In this document: piece after piece, positions 36,782 through 47,740 of the stretch
How positions within the stretch are numbered: position 1 is the first letter of the stretch
Layout of the letters: every line of letters starts with the position of its first letter
From: Rhizophagus clarus
Taxonomy: Eukaryota; Glomeromycota; Glomeromycetes; Glomerales; Glomeraceae
DNA: 64,000 bases
Reading direction: 5' to 3'
NCBI GenBank assembly: GCA_015698045.1
Contig: BLAL01000321.1
Span: 1 to 64,000, forward strand
Program-made: the position numbers and the translations under genes
Notes under the pieces: model-generated
The model's database searches: none
What the model saw: only the letters and a program-made list of their open reading frames with translations
What the model was told of the DNA's origin: nothing

Positions 36782-39222
36782 ATGGAGTCACTTAACGAAA
36801 ATTCAAAGAATGGTAAAAAAGTAAAAATTAAAAAAGTTATTAAAGAATCTTACGCTTTATTAAAAGCTGTTGGAGAAAAAAAAAAAAATACGGAGAAAAA
36901 TAATGGTCGGACAAAAACTAACTTCAAAGCTTATTTAGAAGAGAAATTATTATCTGGAAATTCTACCAAACACAATAAACAAAAAATAACGATTAAGGAA
37001 AACATGCAGACAATCAATAATTCATGTTTAGAAGAACAGCCCACCATTAATCTATTACCCAAATTTAATAAGGTTAATTTTGTGGCTGCCGTAGGCCAAA
37101 AAAAATTTTTTTAACAATACTCTCTTTATTCTATATTATCTCCATAAAGCAAACAATGAACATTATTAAATAAAATTCCTTTTTTTTTTCCATTTTATAA
37201 TAATACATATTTATTTTTAATTAGGTTCCACAAATAAGTCATAATAATGTTAACACAAACGAAACACTTGAACAAGTACAAGAGATGCATCAATTCATTC
37301 ATCGATTACAAGGAATTTTGGAACAAGATATTAAAAACCCTTTTAATCCTACTAATGCTAATAACCTATTGTTCGTTCATAATCATTTATCTCAATTAGA
37401 ATTATCAAGAGAAAACACCATGCAAGAAACTTGCACAGCATCACAAGATATTATTATTATTTTGCGGAGTTATTTCGTCCGATTGGACAAATTTTCTGAT
37501 TATTTCGCAAATTATCTTTGGAGTTTATCAAAAATTTTAATACCTTTAGCTAAAAATGGTCAAGCATCAACTACAATATCTGCTATAGTTAATATTATTG
37601 AGATGGAAGAAGCTTCTGATAAAAGAGCCATAAAATCTTATAGAGTTAATTTTTTTAGTCAAATTGATAATTCTATTGTTAATTCATTTGATGAAAAACT
37701 TAAAAATTATGGAAATTCTCCATTACAATTACTTGATAATTTGGATTTCATATTTAATGATTTATTAGTAGTAAAAGATGATATTGATCCGGTATTTCCT
37801 TCAAATTATAATGTACTTACATTCTTTGTGTTGGCGTATCATCGGAATGTTTATAGATGTATTGAATCAATTTTACAAAATGATCCTGATACAGAAACGA
37901 TTTTAAGATTAATTGGATGGGTACGACATTATTATACATTTATGGAGAGTAATTTGGATTTTTATGAAGATTTAATGGAACCAAATTTGTTGAATGGAAA
38001 AGAACAATCATTGATTGATGATTATCTTAATTTAGTACGTAATAAATTTCGTGAATGGAAAACAAATTTAATAGAAAGTGATATTAAAGAATTTACACAA
38101 CGTCTAAAAAGTCCAAATTTTGATAATGAAAATTTTGCAAAATTACCTGGAGCTCCCATTTTGATTAGTATGGTAAGACAACAAATAGATGTGGCAATGA
38201 AATCAGAAAGTCATCGATTATTAACTGATGTAGTAAATGAATGTTGTATTATGATGTCTGAAATTCAACAAACTTGGATTAATTTATTAAATTCCGAATT
38301 ACAAAAATATTTGAATAATCAAGAAGGTTGTGCTGATGAAATTGTTATATATATTATTGCATTGGCTAATGATCAACTTGATTTTGCTGATTTTACTGAT
38401 GCACTTTTAAAACAATTTATATCATCATTTCCTGAAGAACATCTTAAAGATATTAATAATTTATTTAATAATTTAACGAATGGATTTTTTAACGTTGCAA
38501 CAATTTCTAATAATACTATCTTAGATATTATCTTTAATGATCTAAAGGGCCCATTTAGGGAACTACATACTGCAAAATGGTACAAAGTGGACACAATGGC
38601 TGTTATTGTTTTTACTCTTAAAGATTACACGGATGAGTGTAATTCGCATTTGAAATCTTATAATTTTTATAAATTAATGATTAATATGCTCAATCGGTTT
38701 GTAAAATCATATTTAGAATCAATGCGTAATAAAGCTGTCACATATAGAATGCCAAATTGTATTGACAAGATGAGAAAAGATATTCTTTTGGTTTCAGAAT
38801 TTTTTGGTCAATATATTAGTGTACAAGAATTAGATTCCCGATTAGATGTAATTAACAGAGTACATAATTTCTTGGGTACTTCAAAAGAAACGGTTGATTC
38901 GGATTATTTTTTGATACAAAGTTCTTACGGTGATGTTCCGAGAAAATACTTAAAAATTATTTTATCAAAAAGAAATGATATTGATCCTTTAACGTTGCAA
39001 AAAATGAATAAAATACTTAAAGATAAAGCCGCTGAAGCTGGAGAATATAATGGTGAAAAGACTGTATTTAGTAAAATAGTTGTTAAAGATTTAGAAAAAT
39101 CTGAATTAATGAAAGATGTTCAAGAAGCATTTCATAATATCCAAAATATTAAATTAAGAAGTTTACGTAAAGGGAAAAAAAGGAATTATTTATCAACCAT
39201 CAATACTATATTTCATAAGTAA
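36782..39222 (+). CDS. SEC6: Exocyst complex component Sec6 (EXOC3-like)
   Basis: Sec6 is a core subunit of the exocyst, which tethers secretory vesicles to the plasma membrane at growth sites such as hyphal tips. Exon 1 (36782-37072) and exon 2 (37225-39222) join in phase across a 152-bp intron to about 762 residues, close to the usual 740-800. Similarity to Sec6 is visible from about residue 110 on: FVRLDKFSDYFANYLWSLSK, the IVNIIEMEEASDKR segment, NLLNGKEQSLIDDYLNLVR, and the C-terminal CIDKMRKDILLVSEFFGQY. The first 97 residues (exon 1) are lysine-rich and do not resemble the expected N-terminal coiled coil. Either this end is divergent or the true first exon was missed. It ends 195 bp from the convergent SBDS stop. 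Confidence 0.75.
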
Positions 39223-39417
39223 TTTTCAACATTTGTAATATTTATAATATTTATTATGCATAAACCATTTTTATTCATTATATTCATTTGTTGCATTAAT
39301 CATTAATTTTCATTATTTATCATAGAAATCCCTTTAAGCAGCACTTTGGAGCAATATATGATTTGTAATTTAAATATTAATTTAATAAAAAATTTATTAA
39401 GTTTTTTATAATTTTAT
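39223..39417. terminator. Convergent 3' ends of SEC6 and SBDS
   Basis: Only 195 bp separate the two stop codons, so both polyadenylation sites must fall here. The stretch is AT-rich with AATAAA-like words (TTTATT / AATAAAAAA). Confidence 0.5.
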
Positions 39418-40485
39418 TAAAATTTAATATCTCCTTCGCTAGTGTCATTTAAAGATAATAATTCTAATTGACCTTTTCCGTTCGTATTTGATTGTAATAT
39501 ATCATTGATTTTTCTAAACTGTCCTGGATCAATCGTGCATATCTTATAAGAAATACACATAAATATTGATTAATATATACATTATTAAAATAATTCAATA
39601 TCAAATATTATTATACTTACCAATTCATATTCGTCATTATAACTTTCATCTTCAATATTAGAAATCATAGGAACCAATTTTTCTTTAACTTTCTTTTCTT
39701 TAATAGGAGCAGTAATTCTTAAACGCATTTGTGCACGAGCAATTGGAATAATTTTCTTTTCTTGAAGTTGCTTAATAACTTCTAACACTTGAGATTTCGT
39801 GTTACGATTTACATTTACCGAAAGATGTAATTCAGTCATTGCTTTTTCAATCATCGTAACAGTGTATGGTCTCTTAGTTTCAGGGTTTACACATTTTTCT
39901 GCAACCATAGTAGCAATTTCACGATAAGTATTATCAATTTGGTGTGTTCTTTCTTTCTCACTAACTTGTAATTCTCCTTTCTTTAAAATCTATTCAAAAA
40001 AAGTTTCATTGTAAAAAAAAAAAAAAAAAAAAAAAAGAATATATAGAGAAAAACAAATTATTTAATCATTATTACCTCCTTAATAATTTGATCTAAATCT
40101 TCCGTTTTAAAACATTTCTGTAGATTGTCTTTTGGAGCTACTTCTCCTTTAGATACATTTGTAAACACGTTATTGATCTGAATAACATTATCTAAATCTG
40201 TTTCCCTATCAAAAATATAATAATAATAAATACTTGGACAAAAGAACAAAAAATTAAGTTAAGCTATTTATGAAACTTACACTCCGTTCCTATATTCCAG
40301 TACTTTATTTTTATAACAAGCAATTTCGAAACGCTTGCCTCCTTTTTTTAAACGAACTATAGATACGTTTGTAAGTCTGAGGATTTTTAAAGTAAAGAGT
40401 TAGAACAAGAATTCCAAGAAAAAAAGTAATAAAGGGTAAAAGAAAATACAAACTTTATTTGATTGCTAGGTTGGTTAATGGGCAT
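39418..40485 (-). CDS. SBDS: Ribosome maturation protein SBDS
   Basis: SBDS (yeast Sdo1) works with the GTPase EFL1 to evict eIF6/Tif6 from the pre-60S subunit in the cytoplasm. Exons 40485-40454, 40376-40281, 40205-40076, 39990-39621 and 39542-39418 sum to 753 nt, 250 residues, the length I recall for human SBDS. The N-terminal FYSH domain shows [14 protein letters not shown] and [16 protein letters not shown]. The central domain has [20 protein letters not shown], which is close to identical to the animal protein, and [20 protein letters not shown]. The C-terminal domain has [20 protein letters not shown]. The start is the ATG before [10 protein letters not shown], fitting the conserved NQIRLTNV context after splicing. 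Confidence 0.95.
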
Positions 40486-40890
40486 TATAAAATTTTTTTT
40501 TAAATTTTTAAATTATGTTAGAGAGTTTAGTGGGCGAAAAGGGTTTATTTATATTTCTTTCGTTTTACCGCAGAGGCCGCAGAAAAAATGATTTACTGCG
40601 GTCGGAATAAAAATGATGCGTTAACAATTTTTGATTTATCAGTAATATTTATATTGTATTTATTACATAAAAATTTTTATACAAAAAAATTTTTGCTACA
40701 TGCTAAAATTATCAGCAAAAGAAGCAGTAAATAAAACTATAAAAGGAGCTGCTAGTTTCCCAAGTTTATATAATTTCCACGAATTCCGTCAAGCGCGTAT
40801 TCATTCCCGCATCTAGTAATAGATAATTTATTTTGTAATCAAAAAAATTAAAAATTTTTATTTTTATATATACCTTTAAAAAATGAATCT

Positions 40891-42234
40891 TCACTTCGAC
40901 TTATGACCTTTTTTATTTCTCTTGGTTTTACGACCGTCATTATCGGCCAATTTATTTTCAATTTCTTCAACAAAATTCCAAAGAGTTTTATAAACTGTCT
41001 GATTAAATCTAATATCAGTATGTTGATTTCTAACATACTCTTTCATTTGCAAAAGAGTGTCTTGATACCAAGCTAATTCCAAATTAGAAAACTTGTCGAG
41101 AATATAGCAAAAAAATACAAATTCGATTGGAGAAACTCGATGGTCTCTAGTAAAGATTTCTTCATCAACTTGAATTAAAATGTCCAAAGATGCAAAGACA
41201 TGATCTGCTTCTTGTTTAAGCTCTCGCGGCACAGAACGTTCGTCTTGTATATATTTGGTTATGACACCAGAAGTCGCGTTATACTTTGTTGGATTAAGTT
41301 CAATCATATGAAGGGCTTGTACAATCAGTTGAAATGGTTTGGCACGTTTATTATCTATAATCTTGTTTATAGATGGATATTTTTCAAGAATACTTTTAGC
41401 AAATTCAGCAATTGGGGACGTGACCGCATGTAATTTTTCTTAAGAGAAGAGAAGAGAATAGAAAGTTAGGATTTTAAGATACAAAGTAATATATAATAAT
41501 AAAGTAGACATATCAATTATTTCATACCTGCCACCGTCAAAGGCAGTCCAAGCTGTACGCGACTAAAGATTTCTTGTTCCCGTTGAATATTTAGATCATA
41601 ATACTCGACTAAAAATGAAATAAAATTGTATGTTAATTTGACAAATATCATAGTATACTTGACTGATGCTGATGCATACTACAAACTATCTCAAAATCAT
41701 CAAAATCTTCCTTTTCTTCAATTGACAACGTATTTGGCAAATATTGACCATCTACTTTCTTATAATAAATCTTTTTCGTTCTTCCCTCAATTTTACGGGA
41801 GTATGGAATTTCATTGTTCATAAATCTAAATGAAAGGGTGAGAAACAATTTACAATCATCATAATTAATTGGTAAGTTGTTATCATTATCTTACCTTCGA
41901 ATTGAAGTCAATCTTTGCTTTCCATCAATACAAACGCGTAACCATCTATTTCCATCTAATTTTTTACAAGAGAATAAAATAGGTGGAATGTAATAATTTT
42001 TGAATATCGAATCGATTAAAAGACATTGCTTAGCAGAATTCCATACAATATCTAAAAAAGAAATGAAATTATTATAATAGTAATATAATATTAAAAAAGG
42101 GTAAAATTAAAAATTATTTATTACGTACCACGTTGAAATTCTGGGTTAATATCGATTAATCCTCTCTCCATCAAATTGTACAATTTGTTAAGAGTATGGT
42201 TAACGTTTCTTGGTTTTGATAAAGCATCACTCAT
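40891..42234 (-). CDS. DUF262-domain protein (GmrS/ParB-Srx-like fold)
   Basis: Five exons (42234-42129, 42051-41895, 41825-41680, 41608-41528, 41438-40891) join in phase to 1038 nt, 345 aa. The N-terminus carries the hallmarks of DUF262: DINPEFQRDIVW at about residues 28-39 and CIDGKQRLTSIRRF, containing the DGxQR motif, at residues 76-89. The family continues with IQREQEIFSRVQLGLPLT AEKLHAV. In bacteria this domain is the GmrS part of GmrSD type IV restriction enzymes and related nucleases/NTPases. No HNH (DUF1524/GmrD) partner follows here; the C-terminus is helical and ends in a Lys/Arg-rich tail. The role in fungi is unknown. It is embedded in ordinary host genes and has normal introns, so it is a resident gene. 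Confidence 0.8.
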
Positions 42235-42476
42235 CTTGGATGTTTACAATAGATAGAAAAAGCAAAAATAGGATAAAAAAAATTTGAAAGCCTTTTAAAC
42301 ATCTATATTTAAGCAAAAATAAACTATTTAAGAAACATTTTTTTTTTTTTTTTATCTTATTTAATTACATTATTTTATTTTATAATGAGTTATTTTTCTA
42401 GACTAAACTTTTTTAATATATGAGTAATAACTCATAATATTTACATTCTAAAACCACATCATTTAATATAATACTG

Positions 42477-43354
42477 TTACATTAAAATTACTGATATAGA
42501 ACAACTTAAAAATAATAAATAACTCAAATTAATAAAATTTGATCTATACGCAAAATTAACAAAAAATGAATGTGTTTCGGTTGGATCAATTTGAGGAGAT
42601 GTTTGACTAGGAGTATTGTTTGTATTATCAGGGGTATCAGAAGGAGGAATAACAAGAATAGGTTTACTGGCATTTTGATCAAATGAAATACTAGCAGTAA
42701 ATTTGGTTATATTTGAATTTGGATTCATAATTGCTAAACATAAAATATCTTGTATAGCAAGAGGAGGATTGGTCGTTTTACTACATTCTTGTACAGGTTG
42801 AACATTACAAGAAAATTGATCCAGATATAATACATTAGGTCTACTTGGATCAACCAATGCTCGTATATTTGTATAATTTGCTACGATTGTAAGTAATCCA
42901 ACTGTATCAAATTGTTTGGGGTGATTTCCAACTACATTCGTACCAAATCCTTGTGTTGGATCTTGTGATGTTTCTACCATTCTTACCGTATAATCTAAAA
43001 GTTGGTGATATTTAAGAATTTAAATTGGTTACTCGATTTTATCACATATGACACATTCTTTCAAGAGGAAAATAATTTCTTACTTACCGATAAAACTCGT
43101 AGCAGCTTTACTACAAATATACCAAGTCTGTCCATCAGGAATTGAACCAATACCACTACTCGTATCTGCTTGAGAATGCACCATCGAAACTCTCTGAAAA
43201 AAAATTTTTTTATTTTTTTTTTATTTTTTTTTTCGAAATTCGAAGTTATCGAGAAAAATATTTTTTCTAAAAGTAAGTTTTTAAAAAAAAACATACCTCT
43301 ATTATCATTAAATTGAAAATTAAGATTAAAATCGTAAATTTTTTTTTAAACATT
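42477..43354 (-). CDS. Secreted or GPI-like cysteine protein, paralog A
   Basis: Exons 43354-43297, 43189-43088 and 42994-42477 give about 225 residues. The core TWYICSKAATSFIDYTVRM is shared with the plus-strand gene at 46236-47096, as are the TQGFGTNVVGNHP segment, about four cysteines, a Ser/Thr/Pro-rich stalk (DTPDNTNNTPSQTS) and a hydrophobic C-terminus (LSYLLFLSCSISVILM) suited to a GPI signal or membrane anchor. In-frame joining needs the third AG of the acceptor CAGAGAG; using the first AG shifts the frame. The N-terminal hydrophobic stretch (FTILILNFQF) is weaker than in the paralog. It does not match X8/CBM43 well enough to name. Confidence 0.65.
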
Positions 43355-45066
43355 GTCTTAACTACGCCACTTTATTTACTAAGAACGAGATAAATATTTT
43401 TTTTTTTTTTTATTTTGATTTTAAAAAATAACACTTTATATAGTTTTCATTAACGGAAAAAGGGGCTTGGCAAACAATACAAAACAATAGTATTTTTGTT
43501 ACACTTCTATAATTATTTAAATATTTCCGAAAAAGCAGTTGTGGCAATGAACAATGAAATCTAATCGATCTTGGAAAAATTACAATGAGATTCTTTGTCT
43601 CCCTTTTATTTTCACAGCCTTCACTTCCCCCCAAACCCGCTAATAATTCTAAAATAAAAATTTCCGAAGAAATTTTTGTTTTCAAAAAATTTACATATCC
43701 CACTGCATTGAGACACCCACACGGAAACCTTTAGTAAAAGGCGAAAGGTTTATACGATCTGCAGGTATCTCGTGGGAAGAACTTAAAGTTTTCTAATTGG
43801 AAATTTAGGTTCATTTTATAAACATTTCATAAAATATGGGATTTCCAATGACATACCCGCAGTACTACGTCACTTGACTGTAATTTGATTGGTTGAAATT
43901 CGGTGAGTCATTTTAGTTGATAGGATGGTGAGTTCTATTTTTTCAGATTTCAAAATTAATAATGAATATATTTTACATAAAAGATGATGAAAAATAATAA
44001 TTAAAGGAAAACAGTTAGTCATAATAATCACTCTTACTAATATTTAATAATAGATTTTAAGATTTTCGCGTAAATTTGTATCACTAATTATAAATAATTA
44101 AAGTTATTATTTATAATAGAAATCTAATGATGTTTTTTTGCGTATAGATATTCCTTTTTTTATGCTTTTCATTTAATTAATTTCTATTTCTTATGACTAA
44201 TTGTGAAAGAATGTTTAGTAAATAAATTATAAATAAAATACCGTTTTCATTAAGTTTCATTAGGTTTGCTTTAGCTAGTCTTAATTTAAAACCTTGTTTC
44301 ATAAGTGAACTCCTTAAGTATTCGAGTTAATTCTAATTTTATAACTTACTCTATTCAACGCCTTTTTAAACGTCCTATTTTTTGATATAACCTCAGATAG
44401 AATACTAAGTGAGCCTGATTAGATATGTATAATTTGTATGAACTCAATTAATAGAGTTGGCCTAATGTTGGTATTTCTTTAACTCTCCTGTTTTAGGTAA
44501 AGGTAATACGTTTTTTCAAATTCTAGAAAATTCATTCTGTTTTAGGTTAGTACGCCCTATTTTTATAAACACATTGTTTTAATGCTACACTCATTTCACT
44601 CATTATAATCATGTCGGAATTGTCGAAATTAACATGCTCATTGAGTTTGGTGATAAATTGGATAGTGATGCGCTGACAAAATTAAGTTATGAAGTTTGGA
44701 AATATTTGTTATTTAAAACAAACTTTTTCAAATCTACTCTCAAGGGGTTTGCATATAATATAAATTGTACAATATAAAAGAAATTAATTAGCAAAATGAA
44801 TCATGTAAAACATAACTTTGCAACATTTTTAAAAGTTTTTAGTCCATTTCTATGTCTAATACACACATAAACAAAAAAAAGAAATAAATGTTCGTGTATT
44901 CCCCTGTTTGGCATCTAATAAACCATCTCATGGATGATTATACCATCTTGTTGATAATAATTTCATTTACTCGTATGAAAAAAAAAAATACTATTTATTA
45001 TTATTTATTTTTTTTTTTTTACACGTTGTCTTTGTCTTATGGTGGTAAATAATCACCAAATACTAA
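43355..45066. other. Intergenic region, no gene seen
   Basis: Upstream of paralog A and downstream of the DsbA-like gene. It contains T-homopolymers and a slightly GC-richer part at 43600-43760, but no frame with domain similarity. The minus-strand frames at 43061-43294 and 43410-43703 are intron or promoter shadows. Confidence 0.5.
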
Positions 45067-45978
45067 TTAAACAACCTTTTTAGCTAACCATTCTTTCCAT
45101 TGATCAAGAGTCCACCCAGAACTGATATCATTATCAATAATCCCATCAAATAAAGTTGTTGGACTAACATGAATTCCTGTTTGTCTTCCTAATTTAATAT
45201 GCCATTTTAATTCATTCGTAATTTTATTTCCTGCATTACGAGATTCTTCAGATTTAGCCGCTACTGGTATATGAAGCAATGAAAGAAAATCATTTGATGA
45301 TATTCCAATTTCACTAACATGACCAGCCAAAGATTCATAAATTTGTGCTCGAGTCAAATTCTGTAAAGATTCATCATAGTACCTAAAGCATCAATGAAAA
45401 GTGGTTACTATTACTATAATTATTTGGAAAAAGTCTTATTATATAAACCTATGCCTACTGCTTTTGAACTTCAAATAATTTGTCTGAGAAAACAAAAAAT
45501 TTTGAAGGATCAAGCCTCTCGACAGCAATTGCAGCCTACATAACAAAACGGCACAATTTTTTTAAAAAAAAGATAATTTAAATCACTCAAATAATCAAGT
45601 TACCTCATGAACTATAGTTGAGAAAGGATGCCAAGGTTGCACTTGTTGTCTAAAGATGAATTGCACTTTTCCAGGATAATTTTGATCAATAAAAGGCAAA
45701 ACCTCCTAAGAAAATTTGTTATTAACAAATACATATTTATAAATTAATCAAAACAATGAATTTATCGAAGTACTAACACTTCGAAGTTTCTTGTAAATTT
45801 TGGCCGAGAATGGGCACTATATGGAAGACGTAAAAATTAATGGAAGAAAATTGAGCATTAAATAGAATTCACATAAAAGTAAAGAATAACGAACCACGTA
45901 GTCTAAATAAACTTCTAAAACGTGTGGTGCGCTGTTAGCACCCCAGCGATGACCTGCGAATTGAGGGGCGAGACTCAT
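45067..45978 (-). CDS. DsbA-like thioredoxin-fold protein
   Basis: Five exons (45978-45895, 45816-45778, 45705-45604, 45535-45459, 45382-45067) sum to 618 nt, 205 aa. The N-terminal strand VLEVYLDYV leads into CPFSAKIY, the position of the redox motif. DsbA enzymes have CPxC there; this has CPFS with one cysteine, so disulfide exchange, if any, would be monothiol. The C-terminal part has the helical insert and a cis-proline-type loop (GIHVSPTTLFDG), then a final helix DQWKEWLAKKV. The fold resembles fungal DSBA-like/Thioredoxin_4 proteins of unknown substrate. There is no signal peptide, suggesting a cytosolic or mitochondrial site. It is divergent from paralog B with 257 bp between start codons. 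Confidence 0.75.
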
Positions 45979-46235
45979 TGTTTTTTTTTAACTGATAAAT
46001 TGGATGATATCTGTATTCTGTAATATCTGTGTTCTAAATTTAGATCATATGACCTAAATTCGTGTTACAAAGTAAGTTTATATATAAAGTATGATCGTAA
46101 TTCTTTTTGTTTCAGAAACGAATATTTTACTTTATTCTATTCTATTCTATTCTATTCTATTTTTTTTTTTTAATAACGATTCCTAATTATTTAATAAACA
46201 AATTATTTATATATGCTTATTTTTAATATTACAAT
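45979..46235. promoter_or_regulatory. Bidirectional promoter region
   Basis: A 257-bp gap lies between the divergent start codons of the DsbA-like gene and paralog B. It contains a TATTCTATTC pentamer run (46131-46163), a T tract and a TATATATAAAG stretch near 46078. No individual site can be assigned. Confidence 0.5.
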
Positions 46236-47096
46236 ATGAAGAATAATTATTTAGTGATTATATTCGTTTTAACTTTTTTCTTAACGTTGCAGGTAAGTTT
46301 AACCAAAAACCATGTATATATATTGTGTAAAGAAATAATGATTGATTAATTTAATTTATTGTAGAATATACCAACATTAAAAGCACAACAATACGATATA
46401 TACACTGGTTTAGGAGCTGTACCATCGTCACAAACATGGTATATTTGTAGTAAACAAGAAACAAATTATATAAGTACGTAATAATTAATAATTTCTTATA
46501 TTAAATAAATCATGATTTTAATTCTCCTTTTTTTATTAGATTATGTGATGAAGGTGGTGGATACAGATCAACTACCAACACAAAATTTTGGTACAAATGT
46601 ACAAGGAAATCATCCATTACAATATCCAGGTATATTAGGTTTGCTGACATATGCAACAAATTTCACAGGTATACAACTATTTATAGATCCACAAGCAAAA
46701 TTTTCGATATATTGGTCAGATTTATCATGCTTTGATTTTCCTGCATTGGAGTGTAATAGAGAAAAAAATCCTCCTTTTGATGCTAAAACAATTATTTGCT
46801 TGGGTGTATCAAACCCGCAAGATACTGATCAAAAATTTGTTTTATCAATTTCTTTTGTTTACGGAATACCTCCTCCTCCACTTCTTACTGTACCTCCTAA
46901 ACAAACTAATACTTCTAGTATTGTTCCTTCTACAAGTAATCCTACTCCAACTAATGATGTACCTGATAATCCACCTTATTTTTATGCTACAAATAATGGA
47001 TTATCAATTATTATGTCAAATATCAATAATATTGGTTTATTATTAATCATTTTTGTTATTCTATTATCAACTATATTTATCTTAAACAACAATTAA
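46236..47096 (+). CDS. Secreted or GPI-like cysteine protein, paralog B
   Basis: Exons 46236-46292, 46365-46473 and 46540-47096 join to 723 nt, 240 aa. MKNNYLVIIFVLTFFLTLQ is a clear signal peptide. The mature part shares with paralog A the blocks TWYICSKQETNYINYVMKV, TQNFGTNVQGNHPLQYPG, GLLTYATNFTGI and a downstream DLSC..LEC..NPP..IICLG cysteine pattern. A Pro/Thr/Ser-rich stalk and a hydrophobic end (GLLLIIFVILLSTIFIL) suggest a GPI or membrane anchor at the cell surface. Introns fall at the same positions and phases as in A, so they are true duplicates. The family is otherwise unknown to me. Confidence 0.75.
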
Positions 47097-47740
47097 TATA
47101 TTTCATTTATTTCATTTGAATTTTATGTAATAAAAAGTATTTATTTTAATAATATTAAAAAAGTAATTTTATTAATTAAGAATCCAATTTTATATACGGT
47201 ATATATATTATTTAAAATTATAGATTAGAATTAGGTTAGGCTAAAGATTATATTTAATGAATAAATGTAGGGTAAATTTAAATCTAGCATCCCCGTATGA
47301 TGCTTAAATCTTGTATAATACTTAAATCTCACATTTTATCACGTGATTTAATTTAAATTTTTTGATTGGCTAATTTTTTTTTAAGATAAAAAATTTTTTC
47401 ACAAAAAAACATTTTATTCATTTAATATTATTTTTGTTTAATATAATTTACTAAATTTTTAATCTGTATTTAAACTCTTGATGATGAGAATTAAAAGCTC
47501 TACGAAATAAGATGAAATTGGAAACACTTCATTTTCATCTAAATATTCTAATTAATAGACCATCATTTATTTAAATTTATGCAATGAAATTTTATTTGCA
47601 AGTTAAATACTAAGTCAACAATTTATTAATTTAATATTAATATATCATATATTTTATTAATTAAAAAAATAAAATATTATCGAATTTATATTATCTGGAA
47701 TATTTATTTTTGGTAAAAAAGAAAAATCAGTAAGCCTTCG
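47097..47740. other. AT-rich spacer, no gene seen
   Basis: Follows the 3' end of paralog B. No supported frame; marks the return to repeat-rich sequence. Confidence 0.5.

Noticed and set aside
37285-39222. First idea that the 645-residue frame was Exo70
   Set aside because: The motifs LLNGKEQSLIDDYLNLVR and KMRKDILLVSEFF, and the region around FVRLDKFSDYF, fit Sec6/EXOC3 better.
42477-43354. X8/CBM43 or Gas-type glucanosyltransferase domain
   Set aside because: The cysteine spacing and motifs do not match X8 closely enough; left as an unknown secreted family.
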